Shown: one piece after another, positions 38,215 to 45,993 of the stretch
Numbering within the stretch: the stretch's first letter is position 1
Layout: every line of letters starts with the position of its first letter
Assembly: GCA_051859045.1 (NCBI GenBank)
Contig: JBHYGK010000023.1
Coordinates: 62,001 to 126,000 of the forward strand
Length of the DNA: 64,000 nucleotides
Origin: JBHYGK01 sp051859045
Lineage (GTDB): Bacteria; Pseudomonadota; Gammaproteobacteria; Xanthomonadales; Xanthomonadaceae
Direction: 5' to 3'
Made by a program: the position numbers and the translations under genes
The notes under the pieces: model-generated
Databases searched by the model: none
What the model saw: only the letters and a program-made list of their open reading frames with translations
Told to the model about the DNA's origin: nothing

Positions 38215-38290
38215 GTCCCCATCGTCTAGAGGCCTAGGACACCTCCCTTTCACGGAGGCGACCGGGGTTCGAATCCCCGTGGGGACGCCA
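38215..38290 (+). tRNA. tRNA-Glu (anticodon UUC)
   Basis: A 76-base tRNA with encoded CCA. Acceptor stem GTCCCCA/TGGGGAC, D arm with CTAGAGGCCTAGG, anticodon stem CCTCC/GGAGG with loop CTTTCAC (anticodon TTC), and T loop TTCGAAT. The GTCCCC-TCGTCTAGAGGCC layout is typical of bacterial tRNA-Glu. It lies 32 bp after tRNA-Ala and is probably co-transcribed with it. Confidence 0.97.
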
Positions 38291-38341
38291 CGACGGACGC
38301 GACCCGCCCCGACGTCGGCAGCAACGATACGAAGCACCGCC

Positions 38342-38364
38342 AAGGCCCGCGCAAGCGGGCCTTT
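38342..38364 (+). terminator. Terminator of the tRNA operon
   Basis: A 9-bp stem AAGGCCCGC/GCGGGCCTT (38342-38350 with 38355-38363) with a GCAA tetraloop, followed by a short T-run, lies 52 bp after tRNA-Glu. This is a good intrinsic terminator on the plus strand. Confidence 0.8.
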
Positions 38365-38435
38365 CGCGTTGTAGGGCATCGCGCCCTCCGAGGCACGCAC
38401 TTGCGCCCGGCCGCCCGGCGCGCCACAACTCGCCC

Positions 38436-39131
38436 ATGCCGCGCCTCGTCCTCGCCCCGATCGATCCCGCCCTCGCCGATGCCGCGCCGCCCGCGTGGGC
38501 ATCGCCGCAGGAGCGCGCGCGCCTCGACGGCCTCGCCTCGGCGCCGCGCCGCGCGGCCTTCCTCGCCGCCCGCGGGCTGGCCAGGCGCCTGCTGGTCGAA
38601 GCGGCCGGCGGCGAGGCCGGCGAGTGGTGCCTCGACGCCACGCTGCATGCGCCACCGCGGGTGCTCGCGGCGCCCGCCGCCGCCCGCGCCCCGTGGCCGA
38701 CGGTGGCCATCAGCCACAGCGGCGGCTGGGCCGCGGTCGCGGTGGGGCAGGGCGCGTTCGGCGTCGACCTCGAGGTGCCGACCCGGCCGCGCGACGTGCT
38801 CGCGCTGGCCGCCGGCGTGTTCGCGCCGCGCGAACGCGAGGCGCTGGCCGCGCTCGCGCCGGCCGAGCGCGAGATCGCGTTCCTGCAGCGCTGGACGCTG
38901 AAGGAAGCCTGGGTGAAGCGCCTCGGCGAGCCGGGCAGCCCGGGGCGCTTCCGCCGGATCGTCGCGCAGGCCGCGGCGCCGGCGGATCCCGGCCGCGCCG
39001 GCCACACCTGGGTGTTCGGCCACGGCGTGCTCGGCTGGATCGGCGACGCGCCGCCGGCGCTCGAGGTGCCGGCGGGCCACGCGCCGATCGCCGAGGCCGC
39101 GTGGCGGGTCGAGGAGCATCCCGCCGGCTGA
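38436..39131 (+). CDS. 4'-phosphopantetheinyl transferase (Sfp/AcpT type)
   Basis: Transfers phosphopantetheine from CoA to carrier proteins, activating fatty-acid, polyketide or nonribosomal peptide systems. The 231-residue product has the superfamily signatures: ISHSGGWAAVAVG, FGVDLEVPTRP with Mg-binding Asp and Glu, and FLQRWTLKEAWVK (W-X2-K-E-A-X2-K). The two-domain length fits Sfp/Gsp/HetI types rather than the 120-residue AcpS. No carrier protein or synthase gene is in the window, so the target is unknown. It converges on the multicopper oxidase gene. Confidence 0.85.
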   Translation: MPRLVLAPIDPALADAAPPAWASPQERARLDGLASAPRRAAFLAARGLARRLLVEAAGGEAGEWCLDATLHAPPRVLAAPAAARAPWPTVAISHSGGWAAVAVGQGAFGVDLEVPTRPRDVLALAAGVFAPREREALAALAPAEREIAFLQRWTLKEAWVKRLGEPGSPGRFRRIVAQAAAPADPGRAGHTWVFGHGVLGWIGDAPPALEVPAGHAPIAEAAWRVEEHPAG

Positions 39132-39153
39132 GCCCCCCGACTGAGCGCGCCGC

Positions 39154-40500
39154 TCAGCCCGGCCGGCGCGGCGCCGCGTCCGGATCGGCCTCCACCCGCG
39201 AGGCCAGGGTGCCCGGCGGATGCGCGTAGTCGCCGGGGTCCGAGCCGTCCGCCGGCAGCAGGTCGCGCACCTTCAGCACGGTGAACATGCCGCCCATCTC
39301 GAGGTTCCCGAACGGCCCGGTGCCGCCCATCATCGGCAGCGTGTTCGGCGGCCCCTGCATGTGCCCGGCGTCGACGTGGACCTGGTGCTCGGCCATGCCC
39401 GCCCGCCCCATCCCCATGTAGCCCGGCACCAGCGCCCGGATCCGCGCGTCCACGCCGGACTGGTCGACCCCGATCGGGTTCGGCACGTCGTGGCCCATCG
39501 CGTTCATCGTGTGGTGGCTCATGTGGCAGTGGAAGGCCCAGTCGCCGGGCACCGCCACGAACTCGAGGTCGCGCACCTGGCCCACGCCGACGATCTCGGT
39601 GACCTCCGGCCGCCACAGCCGCCGGGGCCAGCGGCCGCCGTCGCCGCCGGTCACCTCGAAGACGTGGCCGTGCAGGTGGATCGGGTGGTTCCACATGCTC
39701 AGGTTGGCCACGCGGATGCGCACGCGCTCGCCGGCCTGCGCCAGCAGCGGCGCGATCGCGGGGAACACCTTGGCGTTCATCGTCCACAGGTCGAAGTCGC
39801 TCATCACCGCCGGGTCCGGGCGCGAGGTGCCCGGGTGCAGCGCCCAGTTGTGCAGCAGCAGCGCGTAGTCGCGGTCGATGCGCTCGGGCTCGCCGTCGCG
39901 CGGGTGGATCACGAAGAAGCCCATCATCCCCATCGCCATCTGCACCATCTCGTCGGCGTGCGGGTGGTAGAGGTGGGTGCCGTGCTGGCGCAGGGTGAAC
40001 TCGTAGGCGTAGGTCTCGCCCGGCTGGATCGCGCGCTGGGTCAGGCCCGAGACGCCGTCCATCCCGCTCGGCAGCAGCAGCCCGTGCCAGTGCACGCTGG
40101 TGGGCTCGCCGAGGCGGTTGGAGACGAGGATGCGCACGCGGTCGCCTTCGGTGGCCTCGATGGTCGGGCCCGGGCAGCTGCCGTTGTAGCCCCAGACCGT
40201 GGCGCGCGAGCCCGGTGCGAACGCGTGCTCGACCTCCTCGGCGACCAGGTGGAACTCCTTGACCTCATCGACCAGGCGGTGCGGCAGGGTCCAGCCGTGC
40301 GGCGTGACGACGCGGCCGGGCGCGTGCGGCGTCGGCGCATGCGCCGCGGCCGGCGGCGTCGCGGGGCGGTGGTGGGCGTGCGGATCCGCCTCGGCCGGCG
40401 CGTGCGCGTGGCCCGCCTGGGCGGAGGCGGCGCGCGCGAGGCCCGCGCCCGCGACGAGGGCGCCGGTGCCGGCGAGCAGGTGGCGGCGGGTGAGGCTCAT
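39154..40500 (-). CDS. Tat-exported multicopper oxidase
   Basis: A 448-residue periplasmic copper oxidase, expected to oxidise Cu(I) or phenolic/metal substrates with O2. A Tat-type signal (TRRHLLAGTGALVAGAG) is followed by a His-rich stretch (GHAHAPAEADPHAHHRP). All four copper-binding motifs are present: HWHG near 138, HGTHLYHPHADE near 174-184, HPIHLHGH near 275, and HCHMSHHTMNAM near 326, giving type 1, 2 and 3 copper ligands. Late Met-rich stretches (GYMGMGRAGM, MMGG) may bind extra copper. The start overlaps the stop of the preceding TolC-like gene by four bases. It is shorter than classical CopA (about 600). Confidence 0.9.
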   Translation of the reverse strand: MSLTRRHLLAGTGALVAGAGLARAASAQAGHAHAPAEADPHAHHRPATPPAAAHAPTPHAPGRVVTPHGWTLPHRLVDEVKEFHLVAEEVEHAFAPGSRATVWGYNGSCPGPTIEATEGDRVRILVSNRLGEPTSVHWHGLLLPSGMDGVSGLTQRAIQPGETYAYEFTLRQHGTHLYHPHADEMVQMAMGMMGFFVIHPRDGEPERIDRDYALLLHNWALHPGTSRPDPAVMSDFDLWTMNAKVFPAIAPLLAQAGERVRIRVANLSMWNHPIHLHGHVFEVTGGDGGRWPRRLWRPEVTEIVGVGQVRDLEFVAVPGDWAFHCHMSHHTMNAMGHDVPNPIGVDQSGVDARIRALVPGYMGMGRAGMAEHQVHVDAGHMQGPPNTLPMMGGTGPFGNLEMGGMFTVLKVRDLLPADGSDPGDYAHPPGTLASRVEADPDAAPRRPG

Positions 40501-42008
40501 CGGGGCGACTCCTGGTGGTCGTGGTCGTGGTCGTGGTGCTCGTGGGTGCCGGCGGCGTCTGAAGCGGCGGCGGCGGGCGGCCCGCCCGGCGGGTCCGCCA
40601 GCGCGAGCCGCGGGCCGGCCTCGCTGGGCAGCGGCGCGCCGACGGCGCGGGCCAGGTCCAGCCTGGCCAGGCCGTAGTCGGCGAGGGCGTCGAGCCAGCG
40701 GCGGTAGCCGTCGAGCTGCGCGCGCCGCGCCTCGATCAGCTCGAACGCGCCGCCCAGCATGAAGTCGTAGCGCTGGCGTTCGCCCAGCACGATCGCATCC
40801 AGCGCCGGCAGCAGCGCGCCGCGCATCTCCTCGAGCGCCTCGCGCCGCTGGGCCACGCGCTCCGCGCCGCCGCGGACCGCATGGGCGATGGCCAGGTCCA
40901 GCGCCTCGGCCTCGTCGCGGGCCAGCCCGGCCTGCGCGCCGGCGCGCCAGCGCCCGGCCTGGCCCTGCTGGAACAGGGGCAGCGCGATCACCAGCTCGGG
41001 GCCCGACAGGCGTGCGCTGTCGGCCTCGGTCTCGCGCTCGTAGCCGGCCTCGAGGCCGCCCAGCCAGGCCCAGCGCCGGGCCTGGCGCTCGAGGTCGCCG
41101 ATCAGCCGCACTTCGCTGCGGGCGGCGGCGCGCAGCAGGTTGGCGTCCTCGGCCAGGGCCAGCAGCGCCTCGACCTCATCCTCGTGGTGCACCGGCGCGG
41201 GCAGGTGCGGCGGCAGCTGGAAGGCGTCGGCATCGGCCACGCCCATGGCCGCGGCCAGCGCGCGGCGCTGCGCCCGGGCGGCCTGGCGCGCCTCGGCGGC
41301 GGCCAGCCGGGCCTCGCTGGCGGCGGCCTGGGCGCGGGCCAGGTCGAGCGGCGCGAGGTTGCCCGCGGCGTGGAAGCGCGCGGCCAGCTCGGCGGACGCG
41401 TCGGCGGCCTCGGCGCGCACGTCCTCCAGCGCGGCGGCCTGCGCGGCGCGCATCGCCTCCCACCAGGCCCGCTGGACGCCGAGCGCCTCGGCCTGGACCG
41501 CGGCGGCGACCGACCAGCGCGCGCGCTCGGCCTCCGCGGCGCCGAGGCGCTGCGCCCAGGGCAGCGCGAGCAGCCCGCCGAGGTCGACGCCCAGCGCGCG
41601 GCTGCGGACGATGCCGTCGTCGCCGCGACGGCGCGACAGGGCCAGGGTCGGGTTCTCCGGGCGCGTGGCCTCGAACACCTCGGCGGCGGCGAGGCCGAGG
41701 CGACGGTACTCGGCGCGCAGCGTCGGGCTGCGCAGCAGCGCGACGCGGGTGGCGGCGGCCGCGTCGAGCGGCGCGGCCAGCAGGCGCGCGACCTCGGCCT
41801 CGGCCGCGGCGGCGTCCACGGGAGCGGCGGCGGGCAGGCCGCGCTCGGCCAGCGCGGCGTCCACGGCGGGGCGCCCCTGGCCGGGGCCGAGGCTGGCGCA
41901 GCCGGCGAGCAGGGCGAGCGCGAGCGCGCCGGTCGCGGCGCGCGCGGCGCGGCGCGGCGGGGTCGGGCGGGCACGCGGCCCGCCCGGGGAGATCGGGGGC
42001 AAAGACAT
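40497..42008 (-). CDS. TolC-family outer-membrane lipoprotein with His-rich C-terminus
   Basis: A 503-residue outer-membrane efflux protein. The N-terminus has a signal peptide with lipobox (ALALLAGC), followed by long Ala-rich alpha-helical repeats (for example ARWSVAAAVQAEALGVQRAW and LDLARAQAAASEARLAAAEA) typical of the OEP tunnel. The C-terminus ends with a histidine-rich tail (THEHHDHDHDHQ) that could bind Cu, Zn or Ni. I prefer the ATG at 42008 over a GTG at 42032 because AGGAG lies about ten bases upstream. It sits between the CopL-like gene and the multicopper oxidase, so a copper or heavy-metal role is likely. No RND or ABC pump is adjacent. Confidence 0.87.
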   Translation of the reverse strand: MSLPPISPGGPRARPTPPRRAARAATGALALALLAGCASLGPGQGRPAVDAALAERGLPAAAPVDAAAAEAEVARLLAAPLDAAAATRVALLRSPTLRAEYRRLGLAAAEVFEATRPENPTLALSRRRGDDGIVRSRALGVDLGGLLALPWAQRLGAAEAERARWSVAAAVQAEALGVQRAWWEAMRAAQAAALEDVRAEAADASAELAARFHAAGNLAPLDLARAQAAASEARLAAAEARQAARAQRRALAAAMGVADADAFQLPPHLPAPVHHEDEVEALLALAEDANLLRAAARSEVRLIGDLERQARRWAWLGGLEAGYERETEADSARLSGPELVIALPLFQQGQAGRWRAGAQAGLARDEAEALDLAIAHAVRGGAERVAQRREALEEMRGALLPALDAIVLGERQRYDFMLGGAFELIEARRAQLDGYRRWLDALADYGLARLDLARAVGAPLPSEAGPRLALADPPGGPPAAAASDAAGTHEHHDHDHDHQESPR

Positions 42009-42089
42009 CGTCAGGACACTCCTGGAGCGCACGCGCAGGCGTGCGACGGCCGCGGCCGGGCGGGCCGCGACGGTGGGCTCGGCAGGGGG

Positions 42090-42452
42090 TCAGGCGATCG
42101 GTGGGCGCAGCGGCGGCGAGGAGGCGCCGGCGGTCGGGGCGTCCGGCGCGAACGGACCCGGCGCGCGCGTCGCGGGACTGGACGCCGCCGCGAGGGCCGG
42201 CGCGGGCAGCGCGTGCGCCGCCGCCTGGCAGGCGAAGGCGCAGTCGGCCGGCGAGCAGCACGCGGCATGGCCGGCCTCGTGGGCCTGCGCGATGGGCGGC
42301 GGGGACGCGTCCGCCTGGTGGCACGGCGGCTCGGCCGCGGCCGCCGCAGGGCGCTCGCCCGCCATGCCCGGCATCGCCACGGCCCAGCCCCCGCTGGCCA
42401 CGAGGGCGAGCGACAGCAGCAGGCGGAGCAGCAGGGCGGGCAGGGCAGGCAT
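42090..42452 (-). CDS. CopL-family metal-binding regulatory/leader protein
   Basis: A 120-residue protein with a membrane or signal segment (LLLRLLLSLALVASGGWAVAM) followed by potential Cu ligands: MPGMAG, CHQADASPP, HEAGHAACC, then CAFACQAAAH. The Pro/Ala-rich C-terminus ends LRPPIA. This matches the CopL family of xanthomonads, encoded directly upstream of copper-resistance genes and needed for copper-induced expression in Xanthomonas. The start is the ATG at 42452, 38 bp after the AraC regulator stop on the same strand. The low-complexity sequence makes the family call moderate. Confidence 0.72.
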   Translation of the reverse strand: MPALPALLLRLLLSLALVASGGWAVAMPGMAGERPAAAAAEPPCHQADASPPPIAQAHEAGHAACCSPADCAFACQAAAHALPAPALAAASSPATRAPGPFAPDAPTAGASSPPLRPPIA

Positions 42453-42490
42453 CGGGGAGGAGTGTAGCGCCGTCGCGCCCCGCGGCGCCC

Positions 42491-43576
42491 TCAGCCCTCG
42501 CGCTGCGCCCGCCGCCACGCGCTGGGCGAGGCGCCGGACCAGCGCCGGAAGCAGCGGCTGAAGTTCGAGGCGTCGGCATAGCCCAGCTGCAGCGCCACGG
42601 CCTCGACCGACAGGGACGTGTCGCGCAGGAGCCTGCGCGCGCGCTCGGCCCGGGCCTCCTCGAGCAGCCCGCGGAAGCTCGCGCCGGCCGCCGCCAGCGC
42701 GCGGAAGAAGCCGCGCGGCGACATCCCCAGCGCCGCGGCCATGCTCGCCGCGTCGGGCCACGCGCCCTCGCAGGTCCACAGCCGCCGGCGCACCCGCGCC
42801 TGCAGGTCGCGCTCGGCGGCCCCCTCGGCCAGGCGGCGCTCGCACTCGGCGCGGGCGAAGGCGTAGGCCGCGGGATCCGCGCCGAGGCAGGGCGCGTCCG
42901 CGAGCGCCCGGGGCAGGCGCAGCGCGCAGCGGCGCGCGCCGAAGCGCCGGCGCCCGGCGAGGAAGCCGGCGTAGTGCGCGGACCACGCGGGCTCCGGCCA
43001 CGGCAGCTCCCACGCCGCCTCGCCGAGGTCGCGCGCCGACAGCGCCTGCAGCAGGCGCTCGAGCATCACCGCGGTGGCCTCGAGCACGAAGCGCCGCGCC
43101 TCGCCCAGCGGCTGCGCCTCCTCGATCACCAGCGCCAGCCCGCGCGCGTCCTCGCGCAGCGCCATCGCGAGCATCGGCGCGCGCAGCGCCACGAAGCGGC
43201 AGGCCACTTCCAGCGCCTGGCGCACGCTGCCGCTGGCCACCGCGGCCAGGCCGACCGCGCCGTGGCTGAAGGGCTGGGCCTGGGCGCCGAGCTCCAGCCC
43301 CAGCCACGGGCAGCCGCTGGCGCCGAGTGCCGCGGCGATCGCCGGCGGCAGCGCCGGCATCGGCAGCAGCGCGTCGCGGTGCGCCAGCGTGCTCCAGTCG
43401 ATGCCGGCCTCGGCCAACGGGGCCGCCAGCACGTCGGCGGCGTCGAGGCCATGGCGGGCGAGGGCGGCCGCGAGCAGGCGCAAGTACATCGGATGCAGGC
43501 CGGGCGCGGCCGCGCCGGTGCGTGCCTGGGCGGGCGGCGACGGGGCGGGCGGGAGCGGCGGGCGCGGGGCGGGCAT
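42491..43576 (-). CDS. AraC-family transcriptional regulator (OruR/arabinose-binding-domain type)
   Basis: A 361-residue regulator with an N-terminal ligand-sensing domain (from about YLRLLAAALARHGLDAADVL) and a C-terminal double helix-turn-helix (RRLLRDTSLSVEAVALQLGY, then ADASNFSRCFRRWSGASPSA). The start is the ATG at 43576; an ATG at 43490 would trim a Pro-rich 28-residue extension. It is divergent from the alkane hydroxylase gene (132 bp) and codirectional with the copper cassette. AraC regulators of this subtype often control an adjacent divergent catabolic gene, so alkB control is the more likely role; copper control is possible. Confidence 0.85.
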   Translation of the reverse strand: MPAPRPPLPPAPSPPAQARTGAAAPGLHPMYLRLLAAALARHGLDAADVLAAPLAEAGIDWSTLAHRDALLPMPALPPAIAAALGASGCPWLGLELGAQAQPFSHGAVGLAAVASGSVRQALEVACRFVALRAPMLAMALREDARGLALVIEEAQPLGEARRFVLEATAVMLERLLQALSARDLGEAAWELPWPEPAWSAHYAGFLAGRRRFGARRCALRLPRALADAPCLGADPAAYAFARAECERRLAEGAAERDLQARVRRRLWTCEGAWPDAASMAAALGMSPRGFFRALAAAGASFRGLLEEARAERARRLLRDTSLSVEAVALQLGYADASNFSRCFRRWSGASPSAWRRAQREG

Positions 43577-43603
43577 CCGCGGAGAGTGGCACGAAATGAC
43601 GAT

Positions 43604-43619
43604 TCGCGGCGCGCCGCGA
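43604..43619. promoter_or_regulatory. Perfect 16-bp palindrome in the AraC/alkB divergent region
   Basis: TCGCGGCGCGCCGCGA at 43604-43619 is a perfect palindrome 28 bp upstream of the AraC regulator start and 89 bp from alkB. It is a candidate operator, although perfect GC palindromes arise fairly easily in DNA of this composition. Confidence 0.35.
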
Positions 43620-43708
43620 CGCTGGGCCTGGCCCTGGGCCGCGGCCCATCCTGCCTCTCGGCCGGTCCGCGTCCCGACCGGCCGCCCCATGCCCCCACCG
43701 GAGCCCGC

Positions 43709-44881
43709 ATGACCGACCTCGCCGCCGCCTCCCCTTGGCGCGACGCCAAGCGCCCCGCCTGGCTGCTCTCGCTGCTGGTGCCCTGCCTCGTCGCGGCCGG
43801 CCCGCTGCTGCACGCCGCGTTCGACGCGCCGGCGCTGCTGTGGCTGCCGCTGGCGCTGGTGTACGTCGGCCTGCCGCTGCTCGACGCCGCGCTGGGCGAG
43901 GATGGTGCGAACCCGCCCGAGTCGGCGGTCCCGACGCTCGAGGCCGACCGCTTCTACCGCCACGTGACCTGGGCGCTGGTGCCGATGCTCTGGGCCGGCT
44001 GGGCGTTCGGCGCGTGGTACGCGCTGCAGCCGGGCCTGCCGCTGCATGGCGTGCTGGCCGTGGCGCTGGGCACCGGCGTGGTGGGCGGGTTCTGCATCAA
44101 CGCCGGCCACGAGCTCGGCCACAAGAAGCCCGCGCTGGAGCGCTGGCTGGCCAAGCTGGTGCTGGCGCCCACCGGCTACGGCCACTTCTACGTCGAGCAC
44201 AACCGCGGCCACCACCGCGACGTGGCCACGCCCGAGGATCCCGCGTCGTCGCGGATGGGCGAATCGATCTGGCGCTTCGCGCTGCGCGAGTGGCCCGGCG
44301 CCTGGCGCCGCGCGTGGGTGCTGGAGCGCGAGCGCATGCGCCGCGAGGGCCGGGCCACGCTCAGCCTGCGCAACGACATCGTGCAGACCAGCCTCGTCAC
44401 GCTGGCGCTGTGGGGTGCGCTGGTGGCCTGGCTGGGCCCGGCGGCGCTGGGCTTCATCGCGGTCGCGGCGGGCTGGGCGAACTTCCAGCTCACCTCGGCC
44501 AACTACATCGAGCACTACGGCCTGCTGCGCCGGCGCGACGCGCAGGGCCGGGTGGAGCGCTGCGAGCCGCGGCACTCCTGGAACTCCAATGCGCTGGTGT
44601 CGAACTGGGCCCTGTTCCAGCTGCAGCGCCACGCCGACCACCATGCCAACGCCGCGCGCCGCTACCAGTGCCTGCGCCACTTCCCCGAGGCGCCGCAGCT
44701 GCCGATGGGCTACTTCGGCATGTTCCTGCTGGCCTACGTGCCGCCGCTGTTCTTCCGCGTGATGGACCCGCGCCTGGTGGCGGCGGTGCAGGGCGACGCG
44801 ACGCGGGTGAACCTCGATCCCGCGAAGCGCGCGGCGCTGCTGGCGCGCTGGTTCCCGGACGCGGCGACGCCGGCGCGCTGA
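43709..44881 (+). CDS. alkB: Alkane 1-monooxygenase (AlkB-type membrane diiron hydroxylase)
   Basis: Oxidises terminal methyl groups of medium-chain n-alkanes to primary alcohols with O2 and reduced rubredoxin. The 390-residue product has about six membrane helices and all the histidine clusters of AlkB: HELGHKK, EHNRGHHRDVATPEDPASSR, NYIEHYGLLRR, and LQRHADHHANAARRYQ, which closely match the consensus. No rubredoxin or rubredoxin reductase gene is adjacent. The fatty acids formed from alkanes could enter the fadN-fadA pathway encoded elsewhere in the window. The start is the ATG at 43709. Confidence 0.94.
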   Translation: MTDLAAASPWRDAKRPAWLLSLLVPCLVAAGPLLHAAFDAPALLWLPLALVYVGLPLLDAALGEDGANPPESAVPTLEADRFYRHVTWALVPMLWAGWAFGAWYALQPGLPLHGVLAVALGTGVVGGFCINAGHELGHKKPALERWLAKLVLAPTGYGHFYVEHNRGHHRDVATPEDPASSRMGESIWRFALREWPGAWRRAWVLERERMRREGRATLSLRNDIVQTSLVTLALWGALVAWLGPAALGFIAVAAGWANFQLTSANYIEHYGLLRRRDAQGRVERCEPRHSWNSNALVSNWALFQLQRHADHHANAARRYQCLRHFPEAPQLPMGYFGMFLLAYVPPLFFRVMDPRLVAAVQGDATRVNLDPAKRAALLARWFPDAATPAR

Positions 44882-44887
44882 GCGCGC

Positions 44888-45886
44888 TCAGAACCGCCAG
44901 GGCGAGCCCCGCTCGGCGCGGTCCGCCGCGCGGAACGCCCGCGGCGCCACGCCGACCGCGCGCTTGAACACCTTCGAGAAGCTGAAGGCGTCGCTGTAGC
45001 CGACGTCGCCCGCCACCTGCTCCAGCGAGCGCTCGCCGTCGCCGAGCAGGCGCATCGCGTGCTGCATGCGCAGCGTGCGCAGGTAGCCCAGCGGCGTATC
45101 GCCCAGCGCCTCGCGGAACTTGGCGGCGAACGCCGAGCGCGACATCCCGGCGGCCCGCGCCAGCGTCTCCAGGGTCCAGTCGCGCGCGGGCGCGGCGTGC
45201 ATGGCCTCGAGCGCACGCCGCAGCGGCGGCGCGCCCACCACCCGGCACCAGCCCGGCGCGGCGGGCCCGTCCGCCGCCAGGAGCCCGCGCAGCAGCAGGC
45301 CGAACGCCGCGTCGAGCAGGCCCTGGACCACCCCGGCGGAGCCGGGCCCCGGGGCCGCCACTTCCTGGGCCAGCAGGGCCAGCACCCGCGCCAGCGGGGC
45401 GTCCGCGGCCTGCTCGCCGGCGCGCACGATCCGCCAGTCGGGCAGGGCGTCGAACAGCGGATGCAGCGGCGGGGTCCACAGCTGCCAGGCCCCGCTGACG
45501 ACGACGGCCTCGGCCGGGGGCGCGTGCCGGGCGATCGCGTCGAGGCCCGTGGCCGGCACGGTTTCGCCGGGCGTCAGGTCGCGCGTCCGGTCGGGCGCAG
45601 CGCGTCCGATCACCGGCAGCTCGCCCGCCGGCAGGACCTCCAGGGTCGCCAACGCGTGGTGCTGGCCGCGCGCCATCAGCGCGAGGTCGCCGGCCGCCAG
45701 CCGCTGCGGCGTGCCCGGCGCGGCGGGATGCAGCACGACCTCGCCGGCCAGCACCACGTGGAAACCGAGGCTGCGCTCGCAGGGAAACCGCAGCGCCTCG
45801 CCCGGGCCGAACCGGCGCAGGTCGAGCAGCCGCCGGCGCACGCCGGCCTGCTGGAGCACGTCGTCGAGGAGGTCCATGGGCGGCAT
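44888..45886 (-). CDS. AraC-family regulator with N-terminal cupin-like domain
   Basis: A 332-residue protein with an N-terminal cupin/AraC-binding domain of the Cupin_6 type (GFHVVLAGEVVLHPAAPG, then RLAAGDLALMARGQHHAL) and a C-terminal AraC helix-turn-helix pair (WTLETLARAAGMSRSAFAAK and QVAGDVGYSDAFSFSKVFKR). It is divergent from the NmrA-like oxidoreductase with 107 bp between, and the gap holds inverted repeats, so control of that gene is likely. Either the ATG at 45886 or the one at 45877 (MDLLDD) can start it. Confidence 0.88.
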   Translation of the reverse strand: MPPMDLLDDVLQQAGVRRRLLDLRRFGPGEALRFPCERSLGFHVVLAGEVVLHPAAPGTPQRLAAGDLALMARGQHHALATLEVLPAGELPVIGRAAPDRTRDLTPGETVPATGLDAIARHAPPAEAVVVSGAWQLWTPPLHPLFDALPDWRIVRAGEQAADAPLARVLALLAQEVAAPGPGSAGVVQGLLDAAFGLLLRGLLAADGPAAPGWCRVVGAPPLRRALEAMHAAPARDWTLETLARAAGMSRSAFAAKFREALGDTPLGYLRTLRMQHAMRLLGDGERSLEQVAGDVGYSDAFSFSKVFKRAVGVAPRAFRAADRAERGSPWRF

Positions 45887-45896
45887 CGCTGCGGGA

Positions 45897-45944
45897 GGAT
45901 GGACGATTGGACATGCATGGAGGACGTTTGTCCATCCAACGTCC
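45897..45944. promoter_or_regulatory. Inverted repeats between the AraC regulator and the oxidoreductase
   Basis: GGATGGAC (45897-45904) and GTCCATCC (45930-45937) form a perfect 8-bp inverted repeat. Overlapping it, GGACGTT (45922-45928) and AACGTCC (45938-45944) form a 7-bp repeat with 9-bp spacing. The clustered GGAC/GTCC half-sites suggest an operator for the AraC-type regulator. Confidence 0.55.
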
Positions 45945-45993
45945 AGCCGCGTCCGCCTAGCCTGCGCGTCCCTTCCTGCTCCCGGAGCCCCGC

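Noticed and set aside
41012..43708. Upstream extension of the alkB frame
   Set aside because: Antisense to the OEP, CopL and AraC genes and Arg/Pro/Ala low complexity; AlkB begins naturally at 43709.
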